Positions 26,102-35,628 of a DNA stretch of 64,000 nt are shown in pieces. Made by a program: the position numbers and the translations under genes. This stretch comes from Bifidobacterium oedipodis (GTDB lineage Bacteria; Actinomycetota; Actinomycetes; Actinomycetales; Bifidobacteriaceae). Under the pieces are notes generated by a model. The model was not told the origin of the DNA. It saw nothing but the letters and a program-made list of their open reading frames with translations, and ran no database searches. The DNA lies in assembly GCF_012932425.1 (NCBI RefSeq), contig NZ_JAAIII010000003.1, positions 124,001-188,000 of the forward strand, read 5' to 3'. Within the stretch, counting starts at the first letter, position 1; each line of letters begins with the position of its first letter.

Positions 26102-26710
26102 TTATTCGACAACATCGAGTTTGCGATCGTGCCAATAGTATTCACGGTCATGCTCGCCGATCTCACGCAGCACTTTGCAGGGCACCCCGACGGCAACGAC
26201 GTTGGCGGGAATGTCATGCGTGACCACAGAACCGGCACCGATCACCGTGTTGTCGCCGATGGTCACGCCGGGCAGAATCGACACGTTCGAGCCGACCCAT
26301 ACGTTGCGGCCGATGTGCACCGGCAGGGCATAGGTGTAATGATGCTCGCGCAGAACCGGCAGAATTGGGTGCCCCGCAGTGGCGATGGTCACGGAAGGAC
26401 CAAACATCGCGTAGTCGCCGATCCATATCGGGGCGTCGTCGACCATGCTCATGAACGCGTTGATATACACACCTTTGCCGATATGCACGTGTCGACACCC
26501 GTTGTTGGCGTGCAACGGCACCTCCACATGAGTGCCCTCGCCGATTTCAGCGCACATATCCTTCAGCAATTCGGCGCGACGATCCTGTTCAGTGGGTTTG
26601 GTCTGATTGAACTCCCAAAGCTTGTTCTGCCAGGCCAGCTGGCCGTCCATAATGGCCGGATCGTCATAGTGATACGGCAGTCCAGCATCCTTGCGAGCGA
26701 CATTATCCAT
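26102..26710 (-). CDS. Maltose/galactoside O-acetyltransferase family protein
   Basis: 202 residues, with AGGGAGG before the ATG. The N-terminal Mac domain region (about 20-75) is followed by a left-handed beta-helix of hexapeptide repeats (about 75-190), including HIGKGVYINAFMSMVDDAPIWIG-type coils. The catalytic His lies in IATAGHPI (about 111-118). LacA/Maa enzymes acetylate sugars from acetyl-CoA, probably for detoxification. It is divergent from the oxidoreductase at 26908, with tandem TATCA/TGATA palindromes between them. Confidence 0.9.
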   Translation of the reverse strand: MDNVARKDAGLPYHYDDPAIMDGQLAWQNKLWEFNQTKPTEQDRRAELLKDMCAEIGEGTHVEVPLHANNGCRHVHIGKGVYINAFMSMVDDAPIWIGDYAMFGPSVTIATAGHPILPVLREHHYTYALPVHIGRNVWVGSNVSILPGVTIGDNTVIGAGSVVTHDIPANVVAVGVPCKVLREIGEHDREYYWHDRKLDVVE

Positions 26711-26735
26711 AACATCCTCCCTATAATGTTTGCGT

Positions 26736-26760
26736 TATCATCGCTGATATATCAATGATA
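26736..26760. promoter_or_regulatory. Tandem TATCA-TGATA palindromes, candidate operator
   Basis: TATCA-N4-TGATA (26736-26749) abuts TATCA-A-TGATA (26750-26760) in the 197-bp gap between two divergent genes. The arrangement suggests binding of a dimeric regulator controlling both. No regulator gene is adjacent. Confidence 0.4.
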
Positions 26761-26907
26761 CCATGTTTTCAAAAGAAAACACCCGCTTCGGAACCTCCAA
26801 CACCTTCCAGAAAAATCGGGTACAGTGATGCGGTATCGGTCGGCCGACATCGACGCCAAAAAGCCGGATCGATGAATAAGCAAACGCAGAGCAGCAAAGG
26901 AGCCTAT

Positions 26908-27933
26908 ATGGAACCAATCAAGGCCATTCAATATGGTTGCGGCAAGATGGCGAAGTATACGATTCGCTACATGCATGAGAAAGGCATCCAGATCGTTGGT
27001 GCCATCGATGTGAATCCGGAGGTCGTGGGACTTGACGCCGGCGAATATGCAGGCATCGGGCCGATCGGCGTGCCGATTCGCTCGGACGTCGAGACAGTGC
27101 TTAACGAATGCGATCCGGATATCGCCATCATCACGCTGTTCAGCTTCACCGAAGAGATCGCCACGATGTGCGAGCAGTGCCTGTCTCGCGGCATCAATGT
27201 GATCACCACCTGCGAGGAAGCCATTTACCCGTGGACCACCGCACCGGCCGTCACCAATCGACTGGACACCATTGCCAAGGCGACCGGCTGCACCATGGTC
27301 GGCTCGGGTATGCAGGACATCTTCTGGGTCAACATGGTCGCGCAGGTGGCGGCTGGCTGCCACACCATCGATAAGATCACTGGTGCCGTGAGCTACAACG
27401 TCGAAGACTATGGTCTGGCGCTGGCCAAGGCGCACGGCGTGGGACTGACTGCCGAGGAGTTCGAGGCCGAACTCGCACATCCTGAGACCCTGGTGCCCTC
27501 GTACGTGTGGAATTCCAACGAAGCGCTCGCGCAGAAGCTGGGATTGACCATTAAATCGCAGACGCAGAAGAGCGTGCCGTACTTCCTTGACGCGGATGTC
27601 TACAGCGAGACCATGGGCGAGACGATTCCTGCCGGCAAGTGCGTGGGCATGTCCGCCGTGGTGACTACGGAAACCATGCAGGGGCCGGTGCTGGAAACCG
27701 CCTGCATCGGCAAGGTGTATGGACCGGACGATGGCGATATGTGCGACTGGCAGATCACCGGCGAGCCGGATGTGGAGTTCCACGTTGTCAAGCCGGCAAC
27801 CGTCGAACACACTTGCGCCACGGTCGTCAACCGCATTCCCGACGTCATCAATGCACCCGCAGGGTATGTGACCGTCGACCAACTGGATGAGATTAGCTAT
27901 CTGGCATATCCTGCCGCGCTGTACGTGGCATAA
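26908..27933 (+). CDS. DapB-like NAD(P)-dependent oxidoreductase (2,4-diaminopentanoate dehydrogenase-like)
   Basis: 341 residues from the ATG at 26908, which has AAAGGAG upstream; an open frame continues 51 codons further upstream without a ribosome site. The N-terminus is a Rossmann fold ([18 protein letters not shown], about 5-22; VGAIDVNP, about 29-36). The centre contains [11 protein letters not shown] and GSGMQDIFW, which resemble 2,4-diaminopentanoate dehydrogenase and DapB homologues. Bifidobacteria are not known to ferment ornithine, so the true substrate is open. A strong terminator follows at 27962. Confidence 0.72.
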   Translation: MEPIKAIQYGCGKMAKYTIRYMHEKGIQIVGAIDVNPEVVGLDAGEYAGIGPIGVPIRSDVETVLNECDPDIAIITLFSFTEEIATMCEQCLSRGINVITTCEEAIYPWTTAPAVTNRLDTIAKATGCTMVGSGMQDIFWVNMVAQVAAGCHTIDKITGAVSYNVEDYGLALAKAHGVGLTAEEFEAELAHPETLVPSYVWNSNEALAQKLGLTIKSQTQKSVPYFLDADVYSETMGETIPAGKCVGMSAVVTTETMQGPVLETACIGKVYGPDDGDMCDWQITGEPDVEFHVVKPATVEHTCATVVNRIPDVINAPAGYVTVDQLDEISYLAYPAALYVA

Positions 27934-27961
27934 TCGCGGATAGTTTTCGTATCTCTCACAG

Positions 27962-28014
27962 AGCGCACAATGGGTTCGCACGCCATATTTATGGCGGCGG
28001 GCCCATTGTGCGCT
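27962..28014 (+). terminator. Strong composite terminator hairpin
   Basis: A perfect 13-bp stem (AGCGCACAATGGG with CCCATTGTGCGCT) encloses a second small hairpin, CGCCAT-ATTT-ATGGCG, and is followed by TTGTG. It begins 29 bp after the stop of the oxidoreductase gene. The remaining ~190 bp to the GH-A gene hold only its operator-like site and ribosome site. Confidence 0.85.
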
Positions 28015-28177
28015 TTGTGCACGGGTGGGGGCGGCCACATCACTGATTCGCGCGCAGTAGATAGGTAGCTTATAGACGCAACTTGATTGACCACGAACCA
28101 TCCATGTTCGTATCGACTACGGGAACACTGGCCGCTGCGCGGTAAATCCACTACATTATGGGGGCACTGCGGTATTA

Positions 28178-28189
28178 TGTAACGGTACA
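28178..28189. promoter_or_regulatory. TGTAACGGTACA operator-like motif before the GH-A gene
   Basis: This 12-bp near-palindrome lies 16 bp before the start codon. Its exact reverse complement, TGTACCGTTACA, occurs before the aldo/keto reductase at 33157. Position and symmetry suggest a LacI-type or similar repressor site that links the two genes. Confidence 0.6.
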
Positions 28190-28204
28190 CAAGGAGTGTG
28201 TCCT

Positions 28205-30610
28205 ATGTCTTCACCGTCATCATTGTCAGCACTTGTTCCAGCCCCTGAAAACGAACCAATTGATCTTATTTGCCCGGCTGAAGGCACCACATTAGCGGTG
28301 TATCGGCGCGGCGTCGACCAGAACGCAGATCAGCAGATGGCAGACGCCGCATGCTTGATCGTCCGCGCTCAAACGTTGGATGAGTATTCGGCATGCCTGC
28401 ATCTGGCATTCTGGGAGGCCGGCCAACGAGAGCGCGGCGAGGATCCGACTTTGCGCGTGGAGTTTGGCATTCCGCCGCAGGTCGAAGTGCCGGTACCATT
28501 CGATTTCCACTGGCTGGATGGGCAAACGCTGTTTGCCCCGCGCACATTGGGACGACTGAAGATGGTGCTGTTCGGCAAAGCGCTGCGCCGTTCTGATATC
28601 GAAGAAATCACGCTTGCCACCGCACCCAGTTTTGACGGGCGACGCATTCGACTGTGGCCGTGCAAGTTCGCTCCATCCATGCCTGAAATCACCTTGCCAC
28701 GCCAGCCGCTTATTGACGAGCTTGGCCAATGGATACCCACTGATTGGCCTGGCAAAACCAAGGACCGCGCAACCTGTTCAGCCAATTTGCGCGCCATGCT
28801 CCGCGAATCTGCGGATTATGGACAGCTCGGCGAGCAACCCGACAATGTTTCCGACGGCCATCTCTGCGACCAGCCCATCGAACAGTCCGGCAGCTGCACC
28901 AGCAATCAGCCGGCCAAACCGACCAACAACGGTCGAGCTTCCACGGATCGCTTTGGCGGATGGATCGGAAAGACCTTTGCCGCAACCGGTTGGTTCCGCG
29001 TGGCCCGCGATAGCGAAGCCATCGACTCCACCAACCATCACAACGTTTCGCAATCCGCCATCGATCGATTCTGGCTCGTGGATCCGGACGGCCACGCTTT
29101 CATTTCTGCAGGTGTCGATTGCGTGGGGGCTGGCATTGAAATCCGCGTCGACCCGGTGCTTCCCTGGCTGGATGAGCATGTCAAAGCGCTCACCGATCAG
29201 GCGCTCACCGCCGCAAACGACCCGCGTAACCAAGTCACCTGCGAACCACATACCGACTCTCGCACCAACCTGGCTGCCGAATCGCGCAATCCAGCACAGA
29301 ATTCAGCACACAAGCCAGCGCAGGATCCCGACTTCCACTGGTCCGCCGATCCCAACGGTTGCGGCGGCATCAACGCAACCTACGACTACGCCATCGCCAA
29401 CCTGCGCGCGGCATTCGGAGACGACTGGCGCAACGCATGGTCCACAATCACCATCAACCATCTGCATTCGTGGGGAATCAACACCATCGGCAACTGGTCC
29501 GATCTTGATTTCGCGCGCACCAGCGGTATTCCCTATGTGATTCCTGCGGATACCCTCACTTCGGTGGGCTTCCCCGCAACCGACACTATGTTATTCCGCG
29601 ATTTTCCCGACGTATTCAGCTCGCAATACACCGAGCAGTCGCAGACCTATGCCCAAGGGCTGTTGCCATGGCGCGACGAGCGCAACCTCATCGGCTATTT
29701 CATGCGCAACGAACCAAACTGGGCGTTCGTCTATAACCTCAACATCGCCGAGGAAATGCTGGCCAACCCGGCGGACCTCACCTCCAAGCATGCTTTCGTT
29801 GCGTGGCTGCGCGACCGCTATCATAACGACGCACAGGCGTGGCGCGATGCATGGGCGATCAGTAGCTCCACAGCTTCCTGGCGCAACGGCGAGCGCAACG
29901 ATGCGCACAACAGTGGCGAACACAACAGCGAGCGCGACGACGAAAGTATCAGCAATATCCACGATTTCAACGATCTCATCGCTCGCCCACGATTCCGACT
30001 ATTGTCCACGCTGCCCGCCGCAACGGCGGATCTCAAAGCGTTCAGTCGCATTCTTATCGACCGTTACGTGCGCGTGCCGGCCGAAGCGTTGCGACGCGTG
30101 GATCCGCATCACCTCAATCTTGGTATGCGATACGCCTATATCACCGACACCGATCTTCTGGCCGGCAGCGATTGCTACGACGTATTCTCCATTAACAGCT
30201 ACCAGCGCACGGCCTACGATCAGGTCGAAGCGCTTGGTCGCACGCTGAACATGCCGGTCATGGTCGGCGAGTTCCATCATGGTGCCACCGACCGGGGTCT
30301 GACCGCCCATGGCATTCGCGGCGTGACCTCACAGGCCGAGCGAGGTGTGGCATACCGGTATTACATGGAGCAGGCTGCGCGCAGTCCGTATTTTGTGGGC
30401 GCGCATTACTTCCAGTACAACGACCAAAGCTGCTTGGGCCGTTTCGACGGCGAAAACTACCAAATCGGGCTGGTGGACGTGTGCACGAGGGAATATCCCG
30501 AAATGGCGCAGGCCATGCGCCAGTGCACGGCTGTGATCCACGAGGTCGCCGCCGGCATCGCGCCCGCGTTCGACCGTCTGCCCGCGGAGGTCAATCCGAT
30601 TCATTACTGA
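28205..30610 (+). CDS. Clan GH-A glycoside hydrolase, agarase/GH50-like
   Basis: 801 residues from the ATG at 28205 (AAGGAG eight bases upstream). The N-terminal third looks beta-rich and carries a low-complexity, Asn/Gln-rich insert (~205-245). The TIM-barrel part has FWLVDPDGHAFISAGVDC (~294-311), the probable acid/base Glu in FMRNEPNWAF and the probable nucleophile Glu in VMVGEFHHGATDRGL. These patterns resemble agarase- and beta-galactosidase-type GH-A enzymes. A Ser/Asn/His-rich insert interrupts the barrel near 565-590. There is no signal peptide, so it probably acts on imported oligosaccharides. The linkage specificity is unknown. Confidence 0.75.
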   Translation: MSSPSSLSALVPAPENEPIDLICPAEGTTLAVYRRGVDQNADQQMADAACLIVRAQTLDEYSACLHLAFWEAGQRERGEDPTLRVEFGIPPQVEVPVPFDFHWLDGQTLFAPRTLGRLKMVLFGKALRRSDIEEITLATAPSFDGRRIRLWPCKFAPSMPEITLPRQPLIDELGQWIPTDWPGKTKDRATCSANLRAMLRESADYGQLGEQPDNVSDGHLCDQPIEQSGSCTSNQPAKPTNNGRASTDRFGGWIGKTFAATGWFRVARDSEAIDSTNHHNVSQSAIDRFWLVDPDGHAFISAGVDCVGAGIEIRVDPVLPWLDEHVKALTDQALTAANDPRNQVTCEPHTDSRTNLAAESRNPAQNSAHKPAQDPDFHWSADPNGCGGINATYDYAIANLRAAFGDDWRNAWSTITINHLHSWGINTIGNWSDLDFARTSGIPYVIPADTLTSVGFPATDTMLFRDFPDVFSSQYTEQSQTYAQGLLPWRDERNLIGYFMRNEPNWAFVYNLNIAEEMLANPADLTSKHAFVAWLRDRYHNDAQAWRDAWAISSSTASWRNGERNDAHNSGEHNSERDDESISNIHDFNDLIARPRFRLLSTLPAATADLKAFSRILIDRYVRVPAEALRRVDPHHLNLGMRYAYITDTDLLAGSDCYDVFSINSYQRTAYDQVEALGRTLNMPVMVGEFHHGATDRGLTAHGIRGVTSQAERGVAYRYYMEQAARSPYFVGAHYFQYNDQSCLGRFDGENYQIGLVDVCTREYPEMAQAMRQCTAVIHEVAAGIAPAFDRLPAEVNPIHY

Positions 30611-30696
30611 AAGTCATTACTGAAAGAGCCATTCCGTTGGCTGCTTATTGAAATCCGTCCCCCAGGCGGAAGGTCTGCGGGACGGACAGGATATAT

Positions 30697-31674
30697 TCAG
30701 CGCAACGGACGGCAATACGATCCGACCTCAGGGCGCACGGGCTGCAAGGTGCCGTCGGGATTATGCACCAGCGGGGCGAATACGGTTTCACGGTGGTTGC
30801 CATCGCCGCCCTCCCAGCGCCCGGCAGGATTGTAAGCGAAGCGATGGTAGGCGATAATCCATTCATCGGTGCCGGGAATGTTCACGATATTGTGGTGGCC
30901 GGTGGCATACAGCTTGCGCTCCGCATCCGGCATAACCAGCGGCATCGGCTCGCTCCAGGGGCCGGCGATCGACGATGACATGGCGTATTTGACGCAATAG
31001 GTCTCTTCGCGGGTATCGTTTTCGGACCACGAGGCATAGTAGATACCGTTGCGCTCATGAATCCAAATCGCCTCGCGGAAGTCACCCGGCACCCACGAAA
31101 TGGCGCGCGATTCATCAAACGACAAGCAGTCATCGCTGAACGGCGCAGCCCACGCACGACCATTGCCCCACAGGAACCACTGGGTGCCGTCAACATCAAC
31201 GAAGACTCCGGGATCGATGGTGTGGCAGCTGAAAGTTCCTTTGCGCACCAGCGGTTCCGGCTGCGGCACGAATGGACCATAGGGCGTATCGGCCACGGCG
31301 GCACCGATCTGTGAACCGGCGACGAACAGGAACACATAACGGCCATCCTTGGCACGGATGACGGAAGGTGCCCAGGCACCATCCTCACCATGCCACCAAG
31401 GCACGTCGCGCAAATCGAGTGCAGGGTAGCGCTCCCAAGAAGCCAGATCATCGGATACGTACACGCTGAACGCAGTGCTCCCCCAATTATCGACGCCATC
31501 ATCCGTGCAATACAGGAAGTAACGGTTGTCGAAAATCGTCAGATTCGGATCCGCACAATACCGGTGCAGCGGATTGGTGGCCAGTCGCGCGTTGTTGACG
31601 CGATGAGGCAGCCCTTCGCGCGACGCGTCATCTGCCACTGCAACCACCGTCTTCATCGGCTTGGTGAACTGCAT
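30697..31674 (-). CDS. GH43-family glycosidase
   Basis: 325 residues forming a single five-bladed beta-propeller. The three family acids are visible: Asp in YCADPNLTIF (about 39-48), Asp in HTIDPGVFVDVDG (about 150-162) and Glu in FREAIWIHERNG (about 200-211). There is no signal peptide, so the enzyme is intracellular, probably an arabinofuranosidase or xylosidase acting on imported arabino- or xylo-oligosaccharides. It is convergent with the GH-A gene and divergent from a LacI regulator, whose candidate operators bracket its promoter. Confidence 0.9.
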   Translation of the reverse strand: MQFTKPMKTVVAVADDASREGLPHRVNNARLATNPLHRYCADPNLTIFDNRYFLYCTDDGVDNWGSTAFSVYVSDDLASWERYPALDLRDVPWWHGEDGAWAPSVIRAKDGRYVFLFVAGSQIGAAVADTPYGPFVPQPEPLVRKGTFSCHTIDPGVFVDVDGTQWFLWGNGRAWAAPFSDDCLSFDESRAISWVPGDFREAIWIHERNGIYYASWSENDTREETYCVKYAMSSSIAGPWSEPMPLVMPDAERKLYATGHHNIVNIPGTDEWIIAYHRFAYNPAGRWEGGDGNHRETVFAPLVHNPDGTLQPVRPEVGSYCRPLR

Positions 31675-31753
31675 ACTTTCTCCTTCTCCAAGGCCACCTT
31701 TGTGTAAAACCTCAGGGTTTCACACTGTGGCATTGCTTATTGCAATATATTGG

Positions 31754-31811
31754 TTGACACGATTCAAAAGTCAGCAATTTCATATATACACCCACTGTTG
31801 AATCGCGTCAA
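31754..31811 (-). promoter_or_regulatory. GH43 promoter flanked by paired LacI-type operators
   Basis: Leftward, TTGACG (31806-31811), a 17-bp spacer and TATATA (31783-31788) form a promoter. TTGAATCGCGTCAA (31798-31811) overlaps the -35, and TTGACACGATTCAA (31754-31767) lies just past the -10. The two are reverse complements of each other with one mismatch and have the TTGA-N2-CG-N2-TCAA look of LacI-family sites. A further imperfect repeat, GTGTAAAACC with GGTTTCACAC, lies at ~31704-31726. Confidence 0.78.
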
Positions 31812-31903
31812 ATTATTGAGGTACAGTAGCAGTAGAAAAGCAATCTCTATCCACCTGCTGCTTCAGCACCCTGCATATCGCAGATTCCACGGAGGTCACA
31901 GCC

Positions 31904-32935
31904 ATGGTCACTATGAGCGACGTCGCCAAAGCGGCCGGCGTGTCGCGCGCCACCGCATCCTATGCACTTCGAGGCGACGAACGAATCGCCCCCGCAACCG
32001 CCGAACGGGTGCGCCAAGCGGCACTTGATCTGCATTACACCACCAACCTGTCCGCCAGGTCGCTGCGTTCGGGCCGTTCAGGCGTAATCGGCGTGGCCAT
32101 CTTCGAGCTTGACCACCCCTATCCCTCGGAAATGAGCGCCGCCGTCTCCCGACAGGCCGCACGGCATGGCCTCGAAGCCATCGTGCAGGAGACGTCGAAT
32201 TCAAAAGACAACGAAATCGCCATCCTGCAGAAGGTGACCAGCCAATTGTGCGACGGCACCATCTTCAGCCCCGGCAATGTGTCCGACGAAGAAATCCGGG
32301 CCCTGTCCGGAGGCAAGCCGGTGGTACTGCTCGACGACATCTCCCCCGACCCCGTATTCGATTCGGTGGCCACACCCTGCGAACAAGGCGCCGAGGCGGC
32401 CATCGAACATCTGGTTAATATCGGCTGCCGGAAAATCCTAGTTATCGGCGCGCATTATGACGCCTTAGCTGACGATCGCGAAGTCACCAAAGTCTCCGGC
32501 CGGCGACTAATCGGCTGTTTCAACGCCTTCGAGAAGCTAGGCATCACCCCCGACCCCTCGCAGTTCATCCACACCAATTGGCGCACGGAAGACGCGCGAC
32601 GCACCGCACACGCCATCGTCGATTCCGGCATTGAATTCGACGGCGTATTCTGCATGACCGACACCATCTCCCTCGGTTTCGTGCGCGGATTGGCCGATCG
32701 CGGCGTGCGCATACCCGAAGATGCGGCGGTAATCGGCTTCGACGGCATCAACGAATGCGACTATTACATCCCCACGCTGTCCACCATCGCCACCGATCTC
32801 AACGATCTTGCCTGCAAGGCCGTGGGGCTATTGCTTGAGCGATTTGACAACGATGCGGCAGGTCTTACCCGTCCTCCGCGTACACTCACCGCCGACTTCA
32901 CGCTGGTCCAACGCGAATCAACCACGCGACGATGA
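31904..32935 (+). CDS. LacI-family transcriptional repressor
   Basis: 343 residues with GGAGGT before the ATG. The HTH spans about 4-25 (MSDVAKAAGVSRATASYAL) and the hinge helix about 45-58 (NLSARSLRSGRSG). The periplasmic-binding-protein-like sugar domain runs from 60 to the end and contains IGVAIFELDHPYPSEM and AVIGFDGINECDYYIP. It is divergent from GH43, and the intergenic region carries two LacI-type sites, so GH43 is the likely target and autoregulation is probable. The effector is presumably an oligosaccharide or sugar. Confidence 0.93.
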   Translation: MVTMSDVAKAAGVSRATASYALRGDERIAPATAERVRQAALDLHYTTNLSARSLRSGRSGVIGVAIFELDHPYPSEMSAAVSRQAARHGLEAIVQETSNSKDNEIAILQKVTSQLCDGTIFSPGNVSDEEIRALSGGKPVVLLDDISPDPVFDSVATPCEQGAEAAIEHLVNIGCRKILVIGAHYDALADDREVTKVSGRRLIGCFNAFEKLGITPDPSQFIHTNWRTEDARRTAHAIVDSGIEFDGVFCMTDTISLGFVRGLADRGVRIPEDAAVIGFDGINECDYYIPTLSTIATDLNDLACKAVGLLLERFDNDAAGLTRPPRTLTADFTLVQRESTTRR

Positions 32936-33089
32936 TCCGGCGAGCTTCTATGAATCGCCTGCGGGCATCCGCCGACCGCTTACCTAGCCGCATACCCAAT
33001 CACACGTCGATCGCACGATAACCACACACCGACCACCCACCAAGCAAGGCGACACGCCCATCAGCCTTGCGTTCAACCTAACTTGAATA

Positions 33090-33101
33090 TGTACCGTTAC
33101 A
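33090..33101. promoter_or_regulatory. TGTACCGTTACA operator-like motif before the aldo/keto reductase
   Basis: Exact reverse complement of the site at 28178-28189, located 55 bp before the reductase start. Just upstream, GCAAGGC (33044-33050) and GCCTTGC (33064-33070) could form a small terminator for the LacI gene. Nothing else was recognised in the 220-bp gap. Confidence 0.6.
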
Positions 33102-33156
33102 CAACGAAGCTGATCATACAGCACCACCGCATGTCCGAATCCACAAAGGAGTCACT

Positions 33157-34134
33157 ATGAAGTATCGCAACGTCGGCAAAGCCGGCATCAAAGTTTCCGA
33201 AATCGCCCTCGGCAGCTGGCTGACCAAACTGGAAGACACGGAGGCCGTGGATGCCGCCATGCAAGTGGCCAACGACGCCTTCGACGCCGGCGTGAACTTC
33301 TACGACTGCGCTGACGCCTACTCCGGCGGTGACGCCGAAAAGTTCCTGGGAACTTTCATCGCCCAGCACACCCGCGAGGATCTGGTCGTCTCATCCAAGG
33401 TCTATTTCGGCACCGGCAAATCCGTCAACGGTCGTGGCCTGAGCCGCAAGCATATCTTCAACAACTGCGAGCGTTCCCTCAAGAACCTCAACACCGACTA
33501 CATCGACCTCTACTACTGCCACCGCTTCGACGAAACCACTCCGCTGGAGGAGACGTTGCAGGCGCTGAGCGATCTGGTGGATCAGGGCAAAATCCTGTAT
33601 TACGGCGTTTCCGAAGAATGGAGCGCCGCGCGACTGGAGCGTGCCGAGCGCATCATCAGCGAACGTGGTCTGCATCCGCTGACCGTGATCCAGCCGCAGT
33701 ACAACATGATGGATCGCTATATCGAGCACGAAATCATCGAAACTGCCGAGCGCTACGGCATGGGCATCACCCCGTTCTCCCCGCTGGCGCAAGGTTTGCT
33801 GACCGGCAAGTATCGCAAGGGCGAACCGCTGCCGGCGGGTTCACGTGCCACTTGGCAGGCTGATCACCAGATCAACGATCTGCTCACCGACGATAATCTC
33901 GACAAGGTCGAAGCACTCAGGGGCGTTGCCGACGAGCTGGGTCTGACCATGCCGGCGCTGGCGCTGGCTTGGATTCTGCGCCTGCCGGTTATCAGCTCGG
34001 TAATTGTGGGTGCTCATACGCCGAAGCAGCTCGCTTCGAATATCGCGGCTGCCGGCGTCGAGCTTCCTGCCGACGCATTGAAGCAAATCGACGATATTCT
34101 CGGCTTCCGTCGCTTTGAGCGTCACGTCGGCTGA
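33157..34134 (+). CDS. Aldo/keto reductase of the Kv-beta-like (AKR6/COG0667) group
   Basis: 325 residues, with AAAGGAG before the ATG. The opening MKYRNVGKAGIKVSEIALGS is typical of the group. The catalytic tetrad is visible: Asp and Tyr in FYDCADAYSGG (about 48-58), Lys in VSSKVYFG (about 77-84) and His in YYCHRFDE (about 118-125). The NADPH-site C-terminal motif is present (VIVGAHTPKQLASN). It sits at the end of the second carbohydrate locus and shares a 12-bp upstream motif with the GH-A hydrolase gene. The substrate is unknown. Confidence 0.92.
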   Translation: MKYRNVGKAGIKVSEIALGSWLTKLEDTEAVDAAMQVANDAFDAGVNFYDCADAYSGGDAEKFLGTFIAQHTREDLVVSSKVYFGTGKSVNGRGLSRKHIFNNCERSLKNLNTDYIDLYYCHRFDETTPLEETLQALSDLVDQGKILYYGVSEEWSAARLERAERIISERGLHPLTVIQPQYNMMDRYIEHEIIETAERYGMGITPFSPLAQGLLTGKYRKGEPLPAGSRATWQADHQINDLLTDDNLDKVEALRGVADELGLTMPALALAWILRLPVISSVIVGAHTPKQLASNIAAAGVELPADALKQIDDILGFRRFERHVG

Positions 34135-34222
34135 GTTTGTGCCAGGTTCCTTCTGGCTTTTCACCTTCTGACCATCCGCCCTTGCGCTTTGCCGGTTCGA
34201 CCATTCAGCCTGGTTCGACCAT

Positions 34223-35509
34223 TCAGCACAGAATCGAATGAAGCGCGAGGGCGGAGTTGTCGGTCAGAGAGGCAACCTGGTCGATGGCGACCCGCAACCG
34301 TTCATCGTCGCTACCGGCTTCCCTCCAGTCGCCTAGGAATTGGCTTTCCAGCGCGTCGGAAGGCGCGGGACTATCAGCCATCAGCACCTCGACCAGATCC
34401 GCGACAATAGTCAATTCCGTGCGATGAAGCGGCTCGTGCTCGCGTGGCGCCATAACAAAGGCAACGGCGATGCCTTTGAGCGCCACGATCTCATAGCTGG
34501 TTTCCTCAGGCCTGATCACCGACGCCGAATATCGCGTCAAAGGACCTGAACCATACAACTCGCGAGTGGCAGTTTCCACTGATCTGCAGAACCGTCCGAT
34601 CAAATCAGACGTCATATTCTTCAACCGTGCCAAATCCGCTCTGGAACCGTCGAAACAACGAGGCAGCAGATGCTCTCGCCGCAAGCGCAGGAAAGCAGCA
34701 AGCAGCTTATCCGGATCCCATTGGCTGCCATACCAATTCCTCGTCTGTTCGATGACATAATCCAGCATCCGAGCGTCGGCAAGGGCAATGGGATTGAACG
34801 CACCGGTGACGATGGAATCTTCCACGTCATGCACCGAATAGGCGATATCATCCGCCAAATCCATAATCTGGCATTCCATCGGTTTGACGTGCGTATCAGT
34901 ACGGCCGCTTTTCAGCCATCGAAACACCGGCTCATCATCGGGGTAAACGCAGAATTTGCGACTGCCAGCACCACCGTATCGTTCGGCTTCAGCCAACGTC
35001 CACGGATATTTAACGGCAGCGTCCAACGAGGCGCGAGTTAGGTTCACGCCAGCGGGTGAACCATCCGGATGGGTGATTTTCGGTTCCAGCCTGGTCAGGA
35101 TGCGCAAGGTCTGCGCGTTGCCTTCAAAACCTCCAATGCCCTGGGCGATGTCGGCAAGCGCTTTCTCGCCGTTATGGCCGAAGGGCGGATGCCCTAAATC
35201 GTGGGCAAGGCAGGCGCAGTCGACCACGTCGGGGTCACAGCCCAGCATCTGTGCAATCTGCCGACCAATTTGAGCGACTTCCAACGTATGCGTGAGCCGG
35301 GTGCGCGCAAAGTCATCGGTACCAGCCACCAGCACCTGGCTTTTGGCACCGAGCCTGCGCAGTGCCGACGAGTGGATGAGTCGCGCACGGTCGCGCTCGA
35401 AGGCGGTACGCAACTTGGATTTTGGCGGCTCGAGAACCCAACGCTCCTCGTCGCTGGCGGTATACCCCTCCCCCACCAGCACCGTTTCGCCGTCCGATGT
35501 TGTATTCAT
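34223..35509 (-). CDS. dgt: Deoxyguanosinetriphosphate triphosphohydrolase-like protein
   Basis: 428 residues from the ATG at 35509 (GTGAAGG upstream); an open frame runs 68 codons further upstream but has no family match. HD-domain residues are clear: RLTHTLEVAQIGR (first His), CLAHDLGHPPFGHNGE (the HD pair) and the distal Asp in MDLADDIAYSVHDVED. The enzyme hydrolyses dNTPs to nucleoside plus triphosphate and balances the dNTP pool. In actinobacteria it often precedes dnaG; here dnaG is ~9 kb away. Confidence 0.9.
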   Translation of the reverse strand: MNTTSDGETVLVGEGYTASDEERWVLEPPKSKLRTAFERDRARLIHSSALRRLGAKSQVLVAGTDDFARTRLTHTLEVAQIGRQIAQMLGCDPDVVDCACLAHDLGHPPFGHNGEKALADIAQGIGGFEGNAQTLRILTRLEPKITHPDGSPAGVNLTRASLDAAVKYPWTLAEAERYGGAGSRKFCVYPDDEPVFRWLKSGRTDTHVKPMECQIMDLADDIAYSVHDVEDSIVTGAFNPIALADARMLDYVIEQTRNWYGSQWDPDKLLAAFLRLRREHLLPRCFDGSRADLARLKNMTSDLIGRFCRSVETATRELYGSGPLTRYSASVIRPEETSYEIVALKGIAVAFVMAPREHEPLHRTELTIVADLVEVLMADSPAPSDALESQFLGDWREAGSDDERLRVAIDQVASLTDNSALALHSILC

Positions 35510-35628
35510 GCCTTCACTATAGACGCACCAAACGTCGCCCACGACGACATGCACCTCACCAATCCGTCTGCTATAGACAAATTCGTCGTTTTGAAGGGTG
35601 TTCGTACGGTGACGAACATATCGCCGAC

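Noticed and set aside
26752..28101. A 449-codon frame antisense to the DapB-like oxidoreductase
   Set aside because: Covers the whole oxidoreductase gene, which has a strong ribosome site and clear fold motifs.
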